Shown here: piece by piece, positions 1-8,585 of the stretch | Layout: each line of letters starts with the position of its first letter | Position numbering within the stretch: the stretch's first letter is position 1 | DNA from: Chelativorans salis | GTDB taxonomy: Bacteria > Pseudomonadota > Alphaproteobacteria > Rhizobiales > Rhizobiaceae | Assembly: GCF_025336525.1 (NCBI RefSeq) | Contig: NZ_JAOCZP010000002.1 | Span: 682,001-746,000 of the forward strand | Direction of reading: 5' to 3' | Length of the DNA stretch: 64,000 nt | The notes under the pieces: generated by a model | What the model saw: the letters and a program-made list of their open reading frames with translations, nothing else | The model's database searches: none | Told to the model about the DNA's origin: nothing | Made by a program: the position numbers and the translations under genes

Positions 1-774
1 TTCGGAAAGTCTGGAGCGGCCGAAAGCGCCCATGACCAGGAGATCGGCATCCGTTTCGGCCAGCCGGTTGGCGATTACGTCGCCGTGGGACAGGCCGGCC
101 GAGTGCTCGGCCCGCGTCGTCACATCGAGGTCGTGGCGGGCGAGCGAGGCGGCGATTGCCGCGCCCGCAAGGCCGGCGTCCTGCTGCAGCGTGTCGCGGG
201 CGTCGACGGTCAGCACCTCGACCTTGCCAGCCTCCTTCATGAGCGGCAGAGCATCGAAGGCCGCGCGGGCTGCTTCCTTGCTGCCGTTCCAGGCCACGAC
301 CACCTCCTTGAAAGGAACGCTGCGGCCCTTGAAGGTGTAGGGCACAAGCAGGACGGGTCGGCCGCTTTCGAATATCAGCGCCTCGACGTCAGCCGTCATT
401 CGGCTGTCGGCGTCGGGGTCGTTCTGCTGGACGATCACCAGATCGGCCGTGCGCGCGCTCTCTATGCCGGAGACGGCCGAATCGCCTGAAACGCTTTCAT
501 AACCGCGCCATTCCGCCGCTACGCCTTCGGCCTGGGTGCGTTCCTCGAAGATGGCACGCAGCGCGGCGTGGCGCTGGGCGGCCTCCGCTTCCATCTCGAC
601 AGTAAAGTCCGCCATCGACCCACCCATGGGGGTGGCCATGGCGATAGGCAGCGCTTCAGCATGGAGGCCGATGACGTGGCTGTTGTGACGCGCGGCGAAG
701 GGCAGGGCGAAATCCAGCACCCGCGGCGTATCGGCCTCGCCTTTCAAGATGACGAGCAGTGTCTTGTAGACCAT
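1..774 (-). CDS. Universal stress protein, two tandem Usp domains (3' end cut by window edge)
   Basis: Reading the minus strand from 774 gives an open frame to the window edge, about 258 residues beginning MVYKTLLVILKG. It contains two Usp-type alpha/beta domains: the first covers about residues 1-145 and the second starts near residue 155 (KEVVVAWNGSKEA). The second domain ends in VMGAFGRSRLSE, the glycine-rich ATP-binding loop of the UspA family, so only a short C-terminal tail is missing. The start at 774 is preceded by GGAGG 6-7 bases upstream; an in-frame ATG at 786 is possible but overlaps that ribosome site. These are cytoplasmic stress proteins whose exact ligands are usually unknown. 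It is divided from the next gene by about 80 bp. Confidence 0.85.
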   Translation of the reverse strand, partial: MVYKTLLVILKGEADTPRVLDFALPFAARHNSHVIGLHAEALPIAMATPMGGSMADFTVEMEAEAAQRHAALRAIFEERTQAEGVAAEWRGYESVSGDSAVSGIESARTADLVIVQQNDPDADSRMTADVEALIFESGRPVLLVPYTFKGRSVPFKEVVVAWNGSKEAARAAFDALPLMKEAGKVEVLTVDARDTLQQDAGLAGAAIAASLARHDLDVTTRAEHSAGLSHGDVIANRLAETDADLLVMGAFGRSRLSE

Positions 775-858
775 GTAAGCCTCCATGGACGGCGACGTGG
801 GGCGCCATTAGAGACGACCCGCCCGCGTTTGCCTTTGCCTTATGTCAACGGCGCCGGC

Positions 859-1599
859 TCAATTTCGTTTCAGCAGGGTCTCCAGCATCTCCTCGACTGC
901 TTTCTTGGCTGCCCTTAGCGCCTCCTCCGAGCGGGAGCGGATGACGATCTCCGTCCAGAACCGGCCATCCTCGTATTTCGGGTAGGAGCCGATGATGGTC
1001 TCGCCGTGCGTCGTCTGGATGTCGCCCAGTGGTCCGCCGATCGTGCCTTCGGGCAGTGGCGAGGGGATAGCGACGGAGATCAGCTTTGCGCCTGTCTTCA
1101 GGCTTGGAATCACGCTGTCGAGCATGGCCTGGAAGATGGCCGGCACACCCGCCATCACGTAGACGTTGCCGATGGAAAAGCCCGGGGCCACGGAGATCGG
1201 ATTGGCGATATGGGCGGCACCCTCGGGCATGCGTGCCATGCGCTTGCGCGCTTCGGAGAATTCGATGCCGCGCTTGGCGAAATGCTCCTCCAGAAGGCGA
1301 TATGCCTCCCGTTCGTAGCCGCAAGGCACGCCGAAGGCGGCGGCGATGGCGTCGGCTGTGATGTCGTCGTGGGTGGGCCCGATGCCGCCGGTGGTAAAGA
1401 CGTAGGTGTTGCGCGCGCGCAGCCCGTTGACCGCCTCGACGATGGCTTCCTGATCGTCGGGGACGACGCGCACTTCCCTGAGATCGATGCCGACGGCCGT
1501 CAGCATGTCGGCCAGGTGCCCGATGTTCTTGTCCTTGGTACGGCCGGACAGGATTTCGTCGCCGATCACCACCATTGCCGCCGTAATGATTTCGCTCAT
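859..1599 (-). CDS. CinA/MoaB-like molybdopterin-binding domain protein
   Basis: This 246-residue protein is a stand-alone MoaB/Mog fold domain of the competence/damage-inducible CinA family. The hallmark GGIGPTHDD is at residues 71-79 and the N-terminal VIGDEILSGR motif is at residues 11-20. Full-length CinA is about 400 residues and has a C-terminal NMN deamidase domain; that domain is absent here, as in many alphaproteobacterial homologues annotated simply as molybdopterin-binding proteins. A catalytic role cannot be assigned from sequence alone. The gene is alone, on the minus strand, and diverges from wrbA with a 180-bp spacer in which I see no clear operator. Confidence 0.85.
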   Translation of the reverse strand: MSEIITAAMVVIGDEILSGRTKDKNIGHLADMLTAVGIDLREVRVVPDDQEAIVEAVNGLRARNTYVFTTGGIGPTHDDITADAIAAAFGVPCGYEREAYRLLEEHFAKRGIEFSEARKRMARMPEGAAHIANPISVAPGFSIGNVYVMAGVPAIFQAMLDSVIPSLKTGAKLISVAIPSPLPEGTIGGPLGDIQTTHGETIIGSYPKYEDGRFWTEIVIRSRSEEALRAAKKAVEEMLETLLKRN

Positions 1600-1780
1600 C
1601 GCGCGTTTTCTCCGTCAACCTCCGTCAGATAGCTGCATCGCGCTTCCGCGGCAATGGACGGCAAATGGTGAACACTGTGTCGACCGACGATGGCGTTTCA
1701 TCGCCTGCTGCTGCGCATACATCGGGCAAGGGCGCCGCACCCGGCGCCGCCCATGAGATTTTCAAGGAGCAGAAAAGACG

Positions 1781-2380
1781 ATGACGAAAATTTTGGTTCT
1801 TTATTATTCGAGCTGGGGCCACATGGAGCAGATGGCGCGGGCGGCGGCAGAGGGCGCTCGCGAGGCGGGCGCCGATGTGACGGTCAAGCGCGTGCCTGAG
1901 CTGGTGCCCCGGGAAGTGGCCGAGAAAGCCGGCTACAAGCTTTACCAGGAAGCGCCGGTGGCCGAGCCGTTGGAAGTGGCAGATTATGACGGCGTCATCT
2001 TCGGCATACCGACGCGCTTCGGCCTGATGTCTTCGCAGATGAAGAATTTCCTCGATCAGATGGGCCCGCTGTGGATGGAGGGGAAGCTGGTCAACAAGAC
2101 CGCCACCATCATGAGCTCCACCGCCACACAGCACGGCGGTGCGGAGATGACAGTGGTGACGTCGCAGATTCCCCTGCAGCATCTGGGTATGATCATCGTC
2201 CCCTTGTCCTACGCCTACCAGGGGCAATCGGGCAACGACACAGTGCGTGGCGGCTCACCATATGGGATGACGACGAGCACCAACAGCGACGGCTCGCGCA
2301 TGCCGTCCGAGCAGGAATTGGAGGGTGCGAAGTTCCAGGGCAAACGGATGGCCGAGATCACCGCGAAGCTGGCGGCCTGA
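1781..2380 (+). CDS. wrbA: NAD(P)H:quinone oxidoreductase, WrbA type
   Basis: This 199-residue flavodoxin-like protein matches the WrbA family over its full length. It opens with [17 protein letters not shown], the FMN phosphate-binding loop, and continues with the conserved [13 protein letters not shown] and FLDQMGPLW segments and the STATQHGG loop. WrbA is a tetrameric cytoplasmic FMN enzyme that reduces quinones by two electrons and limits redox cycling. The start follows an AAGGAG ribosome site about 9 bases upstream. It is monocistronic, with tRNA-Leu in the opposite orientation downstream. Confidence 0.93.
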   Translation: MTKILVLYYSSWGHMEQMARAAAEGAREAGADVTVKRVPELVPREVAEKAGYKLYQEAPVAEPLEVADYDGVIFGIPTRFGLMSSQMKNFLDQMGPLWMEGKLVNKTATIMSSTATQHGGAEMTVVTSQIPLQHLGMIIVPLSYAYQGQSGNDTVRGGSPYGMTTSTNSDGSRMPSEQELEGAKFQGKRMAEITAKLAA

Positions 2381-2470
2381 TCTCCGGTATTTGCGGGCGG
2401 CCGCCGGGACGCTCGTTCCTGAAGGCTCGGGGGCAGGGCGGCCTGCACCCGAAGCTTTAGGAGCAAAAGG

Positions 2471-2556
2471 TGGTGCGGACGGCGGGGATCGAACCCGCAC
2501 GGGCAAAGCCCGAGGGATTTTAAGTCCCTTGCGTCTACCAGTTCCGCCACGTCCGC
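2471..2556 (-). tRNA. tRNA-Leu (anticodon UAA)
   Basis: On the minus strand the segment folds as a class II (long variable arm) tRNA. The acceptor stem pairs GCGGACG with CGTCCGC, followed by A and an encoded CCA at 2473-2471. The anticodon stem AGGGA/TCCCT closes the loop CTTAAAA, giving anticodon TAA, which reads UUA. The variable arm CGGGCTTTGCCCG and the T-loop GGTTCGATCC are both present. The length is 86 bases including CCA. No similar gene lies beside it. Confidence 0.96.
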
Positions 2557-2798
2557 ACGCGAGAACGCCTAGCCGCAGAACGCGGCGCGATCAAGCGATC
2601 GTGTGAGGAAGGCGCGGTTTACCACGATCCGGTGGAGGCGCGGCGGGCGGGCGGCCATGATTAACTCCGCGTTAGATCGGCTGCGTTAATTTGAAACAAT
2701 TGTCAGTCGGGGGTGGTGCGGCGGGGACCGTACCGCCTTCGTAATTCAGCTTCGTGCCTCGGGGCGGGGCCACGACTTCGTGGAAGGTGAAGTAGGGC

Positions 2799-3872
2799 AT
2801 GTCGCAAACGGCAAGCGTTTCGGAGGGAAGGGCCGACATTGCCACAACCATCGCGGCGTCCATGCGCCGCATGGGCGTCGTCGGCCTGCCGCGCAATTAC
2901 GAGATCTTCTACGAGGTGCTGACCGGCTCCAACCGGGAAATGTGCGACGCCTTCGCCGCGCTCGGCAACCGTCCCACACAGGCCGCCCTCGACGAGTTGT
3001 CGCGTAAGTACTTCGCCCAGAGCAGCCGCCAGGCCATTGTCGAGAACGCTCAGGAGCAGATTGCCGTGCGGGCCGAGGAAATCCTCGGTCTCCTGGGCCG
3101 TGAGCGCACGTCGCTGGAGAAATTCGGCCTCATCCTGGACCAGACCTCCGGCGGCCTCGGCCGTCGGCAGGAGATTTCGGGCGACCTGTTGCAGAAGATC
3201 GTCGGCATCATGGCGACCGCCACCCAGACCACGCTCGACCAGGGGCGCCAGATCAGCCAGGCGATGGCCGAGAAGAGCGCCGAATTGGCGAAGGTGAAAT
3301 CCAAGCTGGAACAGTACAAGCGCTTGGCCGACACCGACCCGCTCACCAAGATATGGAATCGCCGCGCCTTCGACCGCAAGCTGGCCGGAGTATGTTCGGA
3401 CAAGCGGGCGGTCATGTTCCACGCCCTGGTCCTGGCCGATATCGACGGTTTCAAAGCCTTCAACGACCGCTACGGCCATCCCGTCGGCGACCGCATTCTG
3501 CAGATGGTGGCGCAGCTTATCGATACCAAGAGCGGGGCGGGGAGCTTTGTGGCGCGTACTGGTGGCGAGGAATTCGCCATCGTACTCGACGGGCTTTCGG
3601 AAGCGGCGGCCGAGGAGACGGCCGAACGCGTGCGCACGGCGATCGGCGAGGCCGATTTCGTCATCGGCCCGTCCTCGCGCGGCTTCGGCCCCATCACCGT
3701 CTCGCTCGGCCTGTGCATGGCTGCCGAGGCCAGCGATGCCGAGGACCTTTACGCCAAGGCCGACCGCGCGCTCTATGCCTCCAAGATCGGCGGGCGCGAC
3801 CGCGTCACCTGTTTCTCCACACTTTCATCTGGCAAATTGACGAAAAACTGGCTCCTGTACCGGGCCGATTAG
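2799..3872 (+). CDS. GGDEF-domain diguanylate cyclase
   Basis: This 357-residue protein carries a C-terminal GGDEF domain that makes cyclic di-GMP from two GTP. The domain starts near residue 183 (TDPLTKIWNRRAF), has the ADIDGFKAFNDRYGH metal and substrate segment, and the signature GGEEF at residues 255-259. The N-terminal 180 residues are helical, with no recognisable sensory domain, signal peptide or membrane segment, so it looks cytoplasmic. The inhibitory RxxD site usually found five residues before the signature is absent: that stretch reads GAGSFVART. Activity is therefore plausible without product inhibition, but this is inference. Confidence 0.9.
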   Translation: MSQTASVSEGRADIATTIAASMRRMGVVGLPRNYEIFYEVLTGSNREMCDAFAALGNRPTQAALDELSRKYFAQSSRQAIVENAQEQIAVRAEEILGLLGRERTSLEKFGLILDQTSGGLGRRQEISGDLLQKIVGIMATATQTTLDQGRQISQAMAEKSAELAKVKSKLEQYKRLADTDPLTKIWNRRAFDRKLAGVCSDKRAVMFHALVLADIDGFKAFNDRYGHPVGDRILQMVAQLIDTKSGAGSFVARTGGEEFAIVLDGLSEAAAEETAERVRTAIGEADFVIGPSSRGFGPITVSLGLCMAAEASDAEDLYAKADRALYASKIGGRDRVTCFSTLSSGKLTKNWLLYRAD

Positions 3873-3985
3873 GGGCCTTGCCGTATTTCGCCGCATTTGT
3901 GTTAAAAGGGCTGCCCGGGGGACGTTCATTGGGATTCGTCGCTTTCGCGGTTGCGGGTCGATATTTGTCAGGAGAGGATGAGCTT

Positions 3986-4639
3986 ATGTTCAGGAAAGTG
4001 ATTGTGGTCGCCGCTGTGGCGGGTTTTGCAGCGGCTTGCACCACCGATCCCTATACGGGGCAGCAGAAGGTTTCCAACACCGCAGGGGGTGCGGCGCTCG
4101 GGGCACTGGCGGGGGCAGGCGCGGGCCTGCTCGCCGGCGGCGATGACCGGCGCAACGCACTGATCGGCGCTGGCATCGGCGCTTTGGCCGGCGGTGGCAT
4201 CGGCGCCTATATGGACCAGCAGGAGGCGCAGCTTCGCGGTCAGCTCCAGGGCACCGGCGTCAGCGTGACCCGGCAGGGTGACTACATCGTTCTGAACATG
4301 CCTTCCAACATCACCTTCGCCACCGATTCGTCCTCCATCCAGCCGGCATTCTACCCGACGCTGAACTCGGTGGCGCTGGTCTTGAAGCGCTACAACCAGA
4401 CGCTGGTCGACGTCTACGGCCACACCGATTCGACCGGCAGCTACGAGCACAACATGCAGCTTTCGCGCCAGCGCGCTCAGTCGGTGGCTGACTATCTCGT
4501 CGCCCAGGGCACGAACTCGCAGCGCTTCGCCGTCATCGGCCAAGGGCCGACCCAGCCCGTCGCCTCCAACGATACCCAGGAGGGCAGGCAGCAGAACCGG
4601 CGCGTGGAAATCCGCCTGGCGCCGCTCACCGCCGGCTAG
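3986..4639 (+). CDS. OmpA-family lipoprotein with glycine-zipper segment (YiaD-like)
   Basis: A 217-residue exported lipoprotein. Residues 1-18 form a signal peptide ending in the lipobox FAAAC, with Cys18 the lipidated residue. Residues about 33-75 are glycine/alanine-rich zipper repeats (GGAALGALAGAGAGLLAGG), typical of membrane-associated segments. The C-terminal half is an OmpA-type peptidoglycan-binding domain with the conserved VDVYGHTDSTGS and NRRVEIRLAPL motifs. It should anchor the outer membrane to peptidoglycan. The reading frame is open further upstream, but ATG 3986 has a GGAGAGG ribosome site and is the only start that yields a signal peptide. Confidence 0.92.
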   Translation: MFRKVIVVAAVAGFAAACTTDPYTGQQKVSNTAGGAALGALAGAGAGLLAGGDDRRNALIGAGIGALAGGGIGAYMDQQEAQLRGQLQGTGVSVTRQGDYIVLNMPSNITFATDSSSIQPAFYPTLNSVALVLKRYNQTLVDVYGHTDSTGSYEHNMQLSRQRAQSVADYLVAQGTNSQRFAVIGQGPTQPVASNDTQEGRQQNRRVEIRLAPLTAG

Positions 4640-4648
4640 CCGATCGCC

Positions 4649-5572
4649 TTATCCATCCTGCGCTGAAAGCGCCCTGGCAATGCGCGCCGCAAGGCGCGCA
4701 TTGTTTTTGACGAGCGCGGTGTTCGTCTTCAGGCTGCGGCCGTCGGTGATCTCCAGGATACGAGCGAGCAGGAAGGGTGTGACGGCCTTGCCCGTCACGC
4801 CCTCGGCCACGGCGTCAGCCTGGGCACGGGCGATGAAGCCCTCCATCTCCGGCGCCGCTATCTCGTCTTCCTGCGGCACCGGATTTGCCACAAGCATGCC
4901 GCCGCCGATCTGCAGCGCTGCGCGCGTTTTCTGGAAGCGGGCGATTGCCTCCGGCGTGTCGAGCCGCAAGGGCGCCGGTAGCGACGAGCCGCGCGACCAG
5001 AAGGCGGGCATCACGTCCGTCCCGAACCCCACCACCGGCACGCCGCGCGTCTCCAGCACCTCCAGCGTCTTGGGGACGTCGAGAATGGCCTTGGCGCCGG
5101 CCGAGACCACGATGACCGGCGTACGCGCCAGTTCGTCGAGGTCCGCCGAAATATCGAAGTTCGTCTCCGCCCCCTTGTGCACGCCGCCGATGCCGCCGGT
5201 GGCGAAGACGGCGATGCCGGCCAGATGCGCGGCCATCATGGTGGCCGCCACCGTTGTGCCGCCACTCCGCCCCTCGGCGACCGCGAAAGCGAGGTCGGCG
5301 CGCGACAGCTTCATGGCATCTTTGCGCTGCGCCAGCGCCTGCCGCTCGCCTTCGGAAAGGCCGATCTTCAGCCGCCCGTCGATGACGGCGATCGTGGCCG
5401 GCACGGCGCCTCCTTCGGCGATGATCGCCTCCACCTCCGCCGCCATCTCGTCGTTCTGCGGCCAGGGCATGCCGTGGGTGATGATGGTGCTTTCCAGCGC
5501 CACCACGGCTCGGCCACCGGCAAGCGCCTCGGCGACCGGCGGATGGATGTCGATATGCGCGGTGAGCGACAT
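4649..5572 (-). CDS. psuG: Pseudouridine-5'-phosphate glycosidase
   Basis: This 307-residue enzyme reversibly cleaves pseudouridine 5'-phosphate into uracil and ribose 5-phosphate. Family motifs are clear: VVALESTIITHGMPWPQN near the N-terminus, AKSPF-type lysine region replaced here by DAMKLSRADL, and FATGGIGGVHKGAE in the middle. The frame is open upstream to 5851, but that part overlaps the kinase gene; ATG 5572 begins the conserved domain. It lies 23 bp downstream of the PfkB-type kinase, which supplies its phosphorylated substrate, so the two form an operon for pseudouridine salvage from RNA turnover. Confidence 0.93.
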   Translation of the reverse strand: MSLTAHIDIHPPVAEALAGGRAVVALESTIITHGMPWPQNDEMAAEVEAIIAEGGAVPATIAVIDGRLKIGLSEGERQALAQRKDAMKLSRADLAFAVAEGRSGGTTVAATMMAAHLAGIAVFATGGIGGVHKGAETNFDISADLDELARTPVIVVSAGAKAILDVPKTLEVLETRGVPVVGFGTDVMPAFWSRGSSLPAPLRLDTPEAIARFQKTRAALQIGGGMLVANPVPQEDEIAAPEMEGFIARAQADAVAEGVTGKAVTPFLLARILEITDGRSLKTNTALVKNNARLAARIARALSAQDG

Positions 5573-5595
5573 GGGTTCTCCTGCTTCGATGTCTG

Positions 5596-6534
5596 TCAGA
5601 CGGGCTTTGGCCGCGGCACGCGGGCGAGCGCAGACCGGAAGACCTCGTCGTCCATCCGCGGCGCGGCGTCCTCGCTCTCCACGGCGAGCTTCGCCGCCGC
5701 CATCCCTTCGCGCACCGCTTCCGCGAATGCAAGCCCGCGCATCAGGGCGGCCACCGTCGCGCCGGCAAGCGCGTCTCCCGCGCCAGTCACGTCGGCTATG
5801 CGGTCGACGGGCGGCGGGGCGATCTCCAAGAAGTCGCCATGCCGGAAGCAAAGGGCAGGCCCCCCGCCGGCCGTGATCACGCCAGCCTGAAGCCCCATTT
5901 CCGCAAGAGCCTTCGCCACGGCGAGCGGCGGTGTCTCCTCTGCCACGCCCACCAGGCAGCAGGCTTCCCGCCGATTCATGAATAGGCAGGAAAGGGAGGG
6001 GATGACAGGCACCAGCCGAACTACCTTGGCCGGCGAGACGGCGATCGCATGGATCGGCTTTCCCGCCGCCAGCGCGACGAGCCTCTCGATCGCCTCCGCC
6101 GGCATATTGGCATCGCAGAGCAGCGCCTCGGCCCCGGCGCCCGCATCGCGCACCTTGGAGCGCCGCACCTGCTTTAAGAAGCCGTGCTCGTAGAGCGCCA
6201 TGTCGGCAAGCCCGGTAACGAGATCGCCAGATTCGGTAAGGATCGCCGTATAGCTCGGCGTCGTGCGATCGAGGAAGGTTGCCGAAAGATCCTCGATGCC
6301 CGCCGCCTCGATAGCCTCGGCCACCGTCTCGCCCGCCGCATCGCCGCCCCTGAGCGACAGAAGCGAAACCGCCGCCCCCCGCTGCACGGCCGCCCGTGCG
6401 GCATTGAAGGCGCCGCCGCCGATCTCCTCGCGCATGATGCCTGGATTTGAGGCCTCGGCCACATGGGCACCCGTGACACGGCCCCTGCGGTCGACATGCG
6501 CACCGCCGACGGCGAGAAGGCGCGGCTGCGTCAT
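5596..6534 (-). CDS. psuK: PfkB-family kinase, probable pseudouridine kinase
   Basis: A 312-residue ribokinase/PfkB-fold sugar kinase. The N-terminal GGAFNAARAAVQRGA segment and the C-terminal ATP site DVTGAGDALAGATVAAL, whose Asp is the catalytic base, are both present. Family sequence alone does not fix the substrate. Its position 23 bp upstream of psuG on the same strand makes pseudouridine kinase the best reading. It is divergent from recA, and the 214 bp between them contain the recA promoter and SOS box. Confidence 0.88.
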   Translation of the reverse strand: MTQPRLLAVGGAHVDRRGRVTGAHVAEASNPGIMREEIGGGAFNAARAAVQRGAAVSLLSLRGGDAAGETVAEAIEAAGIEDLSATFLDRTTPSYTAILTESGDLVTGLADMALYEHGFLKQVRRSKVRDAGAGAEALLCDANMPAEAIERLVALAAGKPIHAIAVSPAKVVRLVPVIPSLSCLFMNRREACCLVGVAEETPPLAVAKALAEMGLQAGVITAGGGPALCFRHGDFLEIAPPPVDRIADVTGAGDALAGATVAALMRGLAFAEAVREGMAAAKLAVESEDAAPRMDDEVFRSALARVPRPKPV

Positions 6535-6673
6535 GGCGTTATCCCGCTTGCGTTGGAAACGCGTTCATTTGTCTCAAAAACACTGCGCATTTTTCGCTCC
6601 GAGGCGGAAACAAAAATAGAACAAGATGAGATTACCCTTTGAAAACAGAAACATGTTCCCTATTGCCAAAACG

Positions 6674-6688
6674 GAACAAAAGAGGTAC
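6674..6688 (+). promoter_or_regulatory. Candidate LexA (SOS) box upstream of recA
   Basis: The sequence GAAC-AAAAGAG-GTAC fits the alphaproteobacterial LexA direct repeat GAAC-N7-GAAC with one changed base. It sits 60 bp upstream of the recA start in an AT-rich stretch, the expected place for SOS control of recA. The match to consensus is seen directly; LexA binding is inferred. Confidence 0.65.
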
Positions 6689-6748
6689 ACAAAAATATAG
6701 GGAAATTGGCCCGCGCGGCTTCCATTGACGTTAGAGGGGTGTTGTAAC

Positions 6749-7834
<1,086 letters not shown>

Positions 7835-7886
7835 GCCTCGCCCTTCCCACAAACGGGAGGGGGATCATGTCGCGCTCGACCGTGCT

Positions 7887-7908
7887 TCCCTCCCCCTTGG
7901 GGGAGGGA
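7887..7908. repeat. Perfect 10-bp inverted repeat between recA and soxG
   Basis: Arms TCCCTCCCCC and GGGGGAGGGA are separated by two bases. It lies between the convergent 3' ends of recA and soxG. There is no run of T on either side, so a classic intrinsic terminator is not supported. The C/G-tract core resembles the larger inverted repeats at 21971, 36261 and 45575 and may be a short relative of them. Confidence 0.55.
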
Positions 7909-8000
7909 TTGAGGATGGGCGAGCCGAGCAAAGACTCCCGCTGCTGAACATCATTGACGAAAGTGAAGGCGGTGCAGGCTTTTTTGCACCACTGCAGCCC

Positions 8001-8585
8001 TTATCGCACCTCGTAGCCCGTCTCCTCCGCCGCCGCACACAGCTCCTGCCAGAAAGCGCGGGCGAAGGAGCGGAAGACGTAGATGTCGAACTGCTCACCG
8101 CCCGTTCGCTGGATTTGGGCGAAGATGTCATGATGGGCGGTGGCGCGGCCTTCTCCGACAGGAAAGGCGGCGGGCGAGAAATCGAGCGCGAAGAGTTTCG
8201 AAAGCACCCATTCGGCACGCGGGCCGGCGATACGCAGCGCAGCACGGCCATGGGAAAGGTCGGTGACGGTGCCCATGTCGAGCGATATGGCAGCTTGCAG
8301 CTTCGTGCTCAGCCCTTCAGCCCCGGCAACGAGATAGCGCCCCGGCCCGATGGAGAACGCCACAGCGCCGCCGCCCACCACCCCGGCACCCGGCGCGGCG
8401 GGAAGTGAGAGACCGGTGACCGTTTCGATGGCACCCGAAAGTGCCACGGCACTGCCAGGCCAGGCTGCGGCCTCGGCGATCGTGACGGGAGTGGCCTCGG
8501 TGAGCGTCACGCCGGGACCTTCGGCGAGATTGCCATAGGTGCCGGGGCGGAAGGCCTCGCCCAGGGGGGAGATGCGCTCAACCAT
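8001..8585 (-). CDS. soxG: Sarcosine oxidase, gamma subunit
   Basis: This 194-residue protein is the small gamma subunit of heterotetrameric sarcosine oxidase. It has the SoxG pattern LTEATPVTIAEAAAWPGS, the conserved DLSHGRAALRIAGPRAEWVLSK segment and the closing FRSFARAFWQELCAAAEETGYEV. The fold is related to aminomethyltransferase (GcvT) domains and contributes to the tetramer rather than carrying its own cofactor. The gene overlaps soxA by 8 bp and is last in the soxBDAG operon. Confidence 0.93.
   Translation of the reverse strand: MVERISPLGEAFRPGTYGNLAEGPGVTLTEATPVTIAEAAAWPGSAVALSGAIETVTGLSLPAAPGAGVVGGGAVAFSIGPGRYLVAGAEGLSTKLQAAISLDMGTVTDLSHGRAALRIAGPRAEWVLSKLFALDFSPAAFPVGEGRATAHHDIFAQIQRTGGEQFDIYVFRSFARAFWQELCAAAEETGYEVR

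Noticed and set aside
7971-7990. GGTGCA/TGCACC inverted repeat with a T-run in its loop, between recA and soxG, as a terminator.
   Set aside because: The T-run is in the loop rather than after the stem, so it does not fit an intrinsic terminator.
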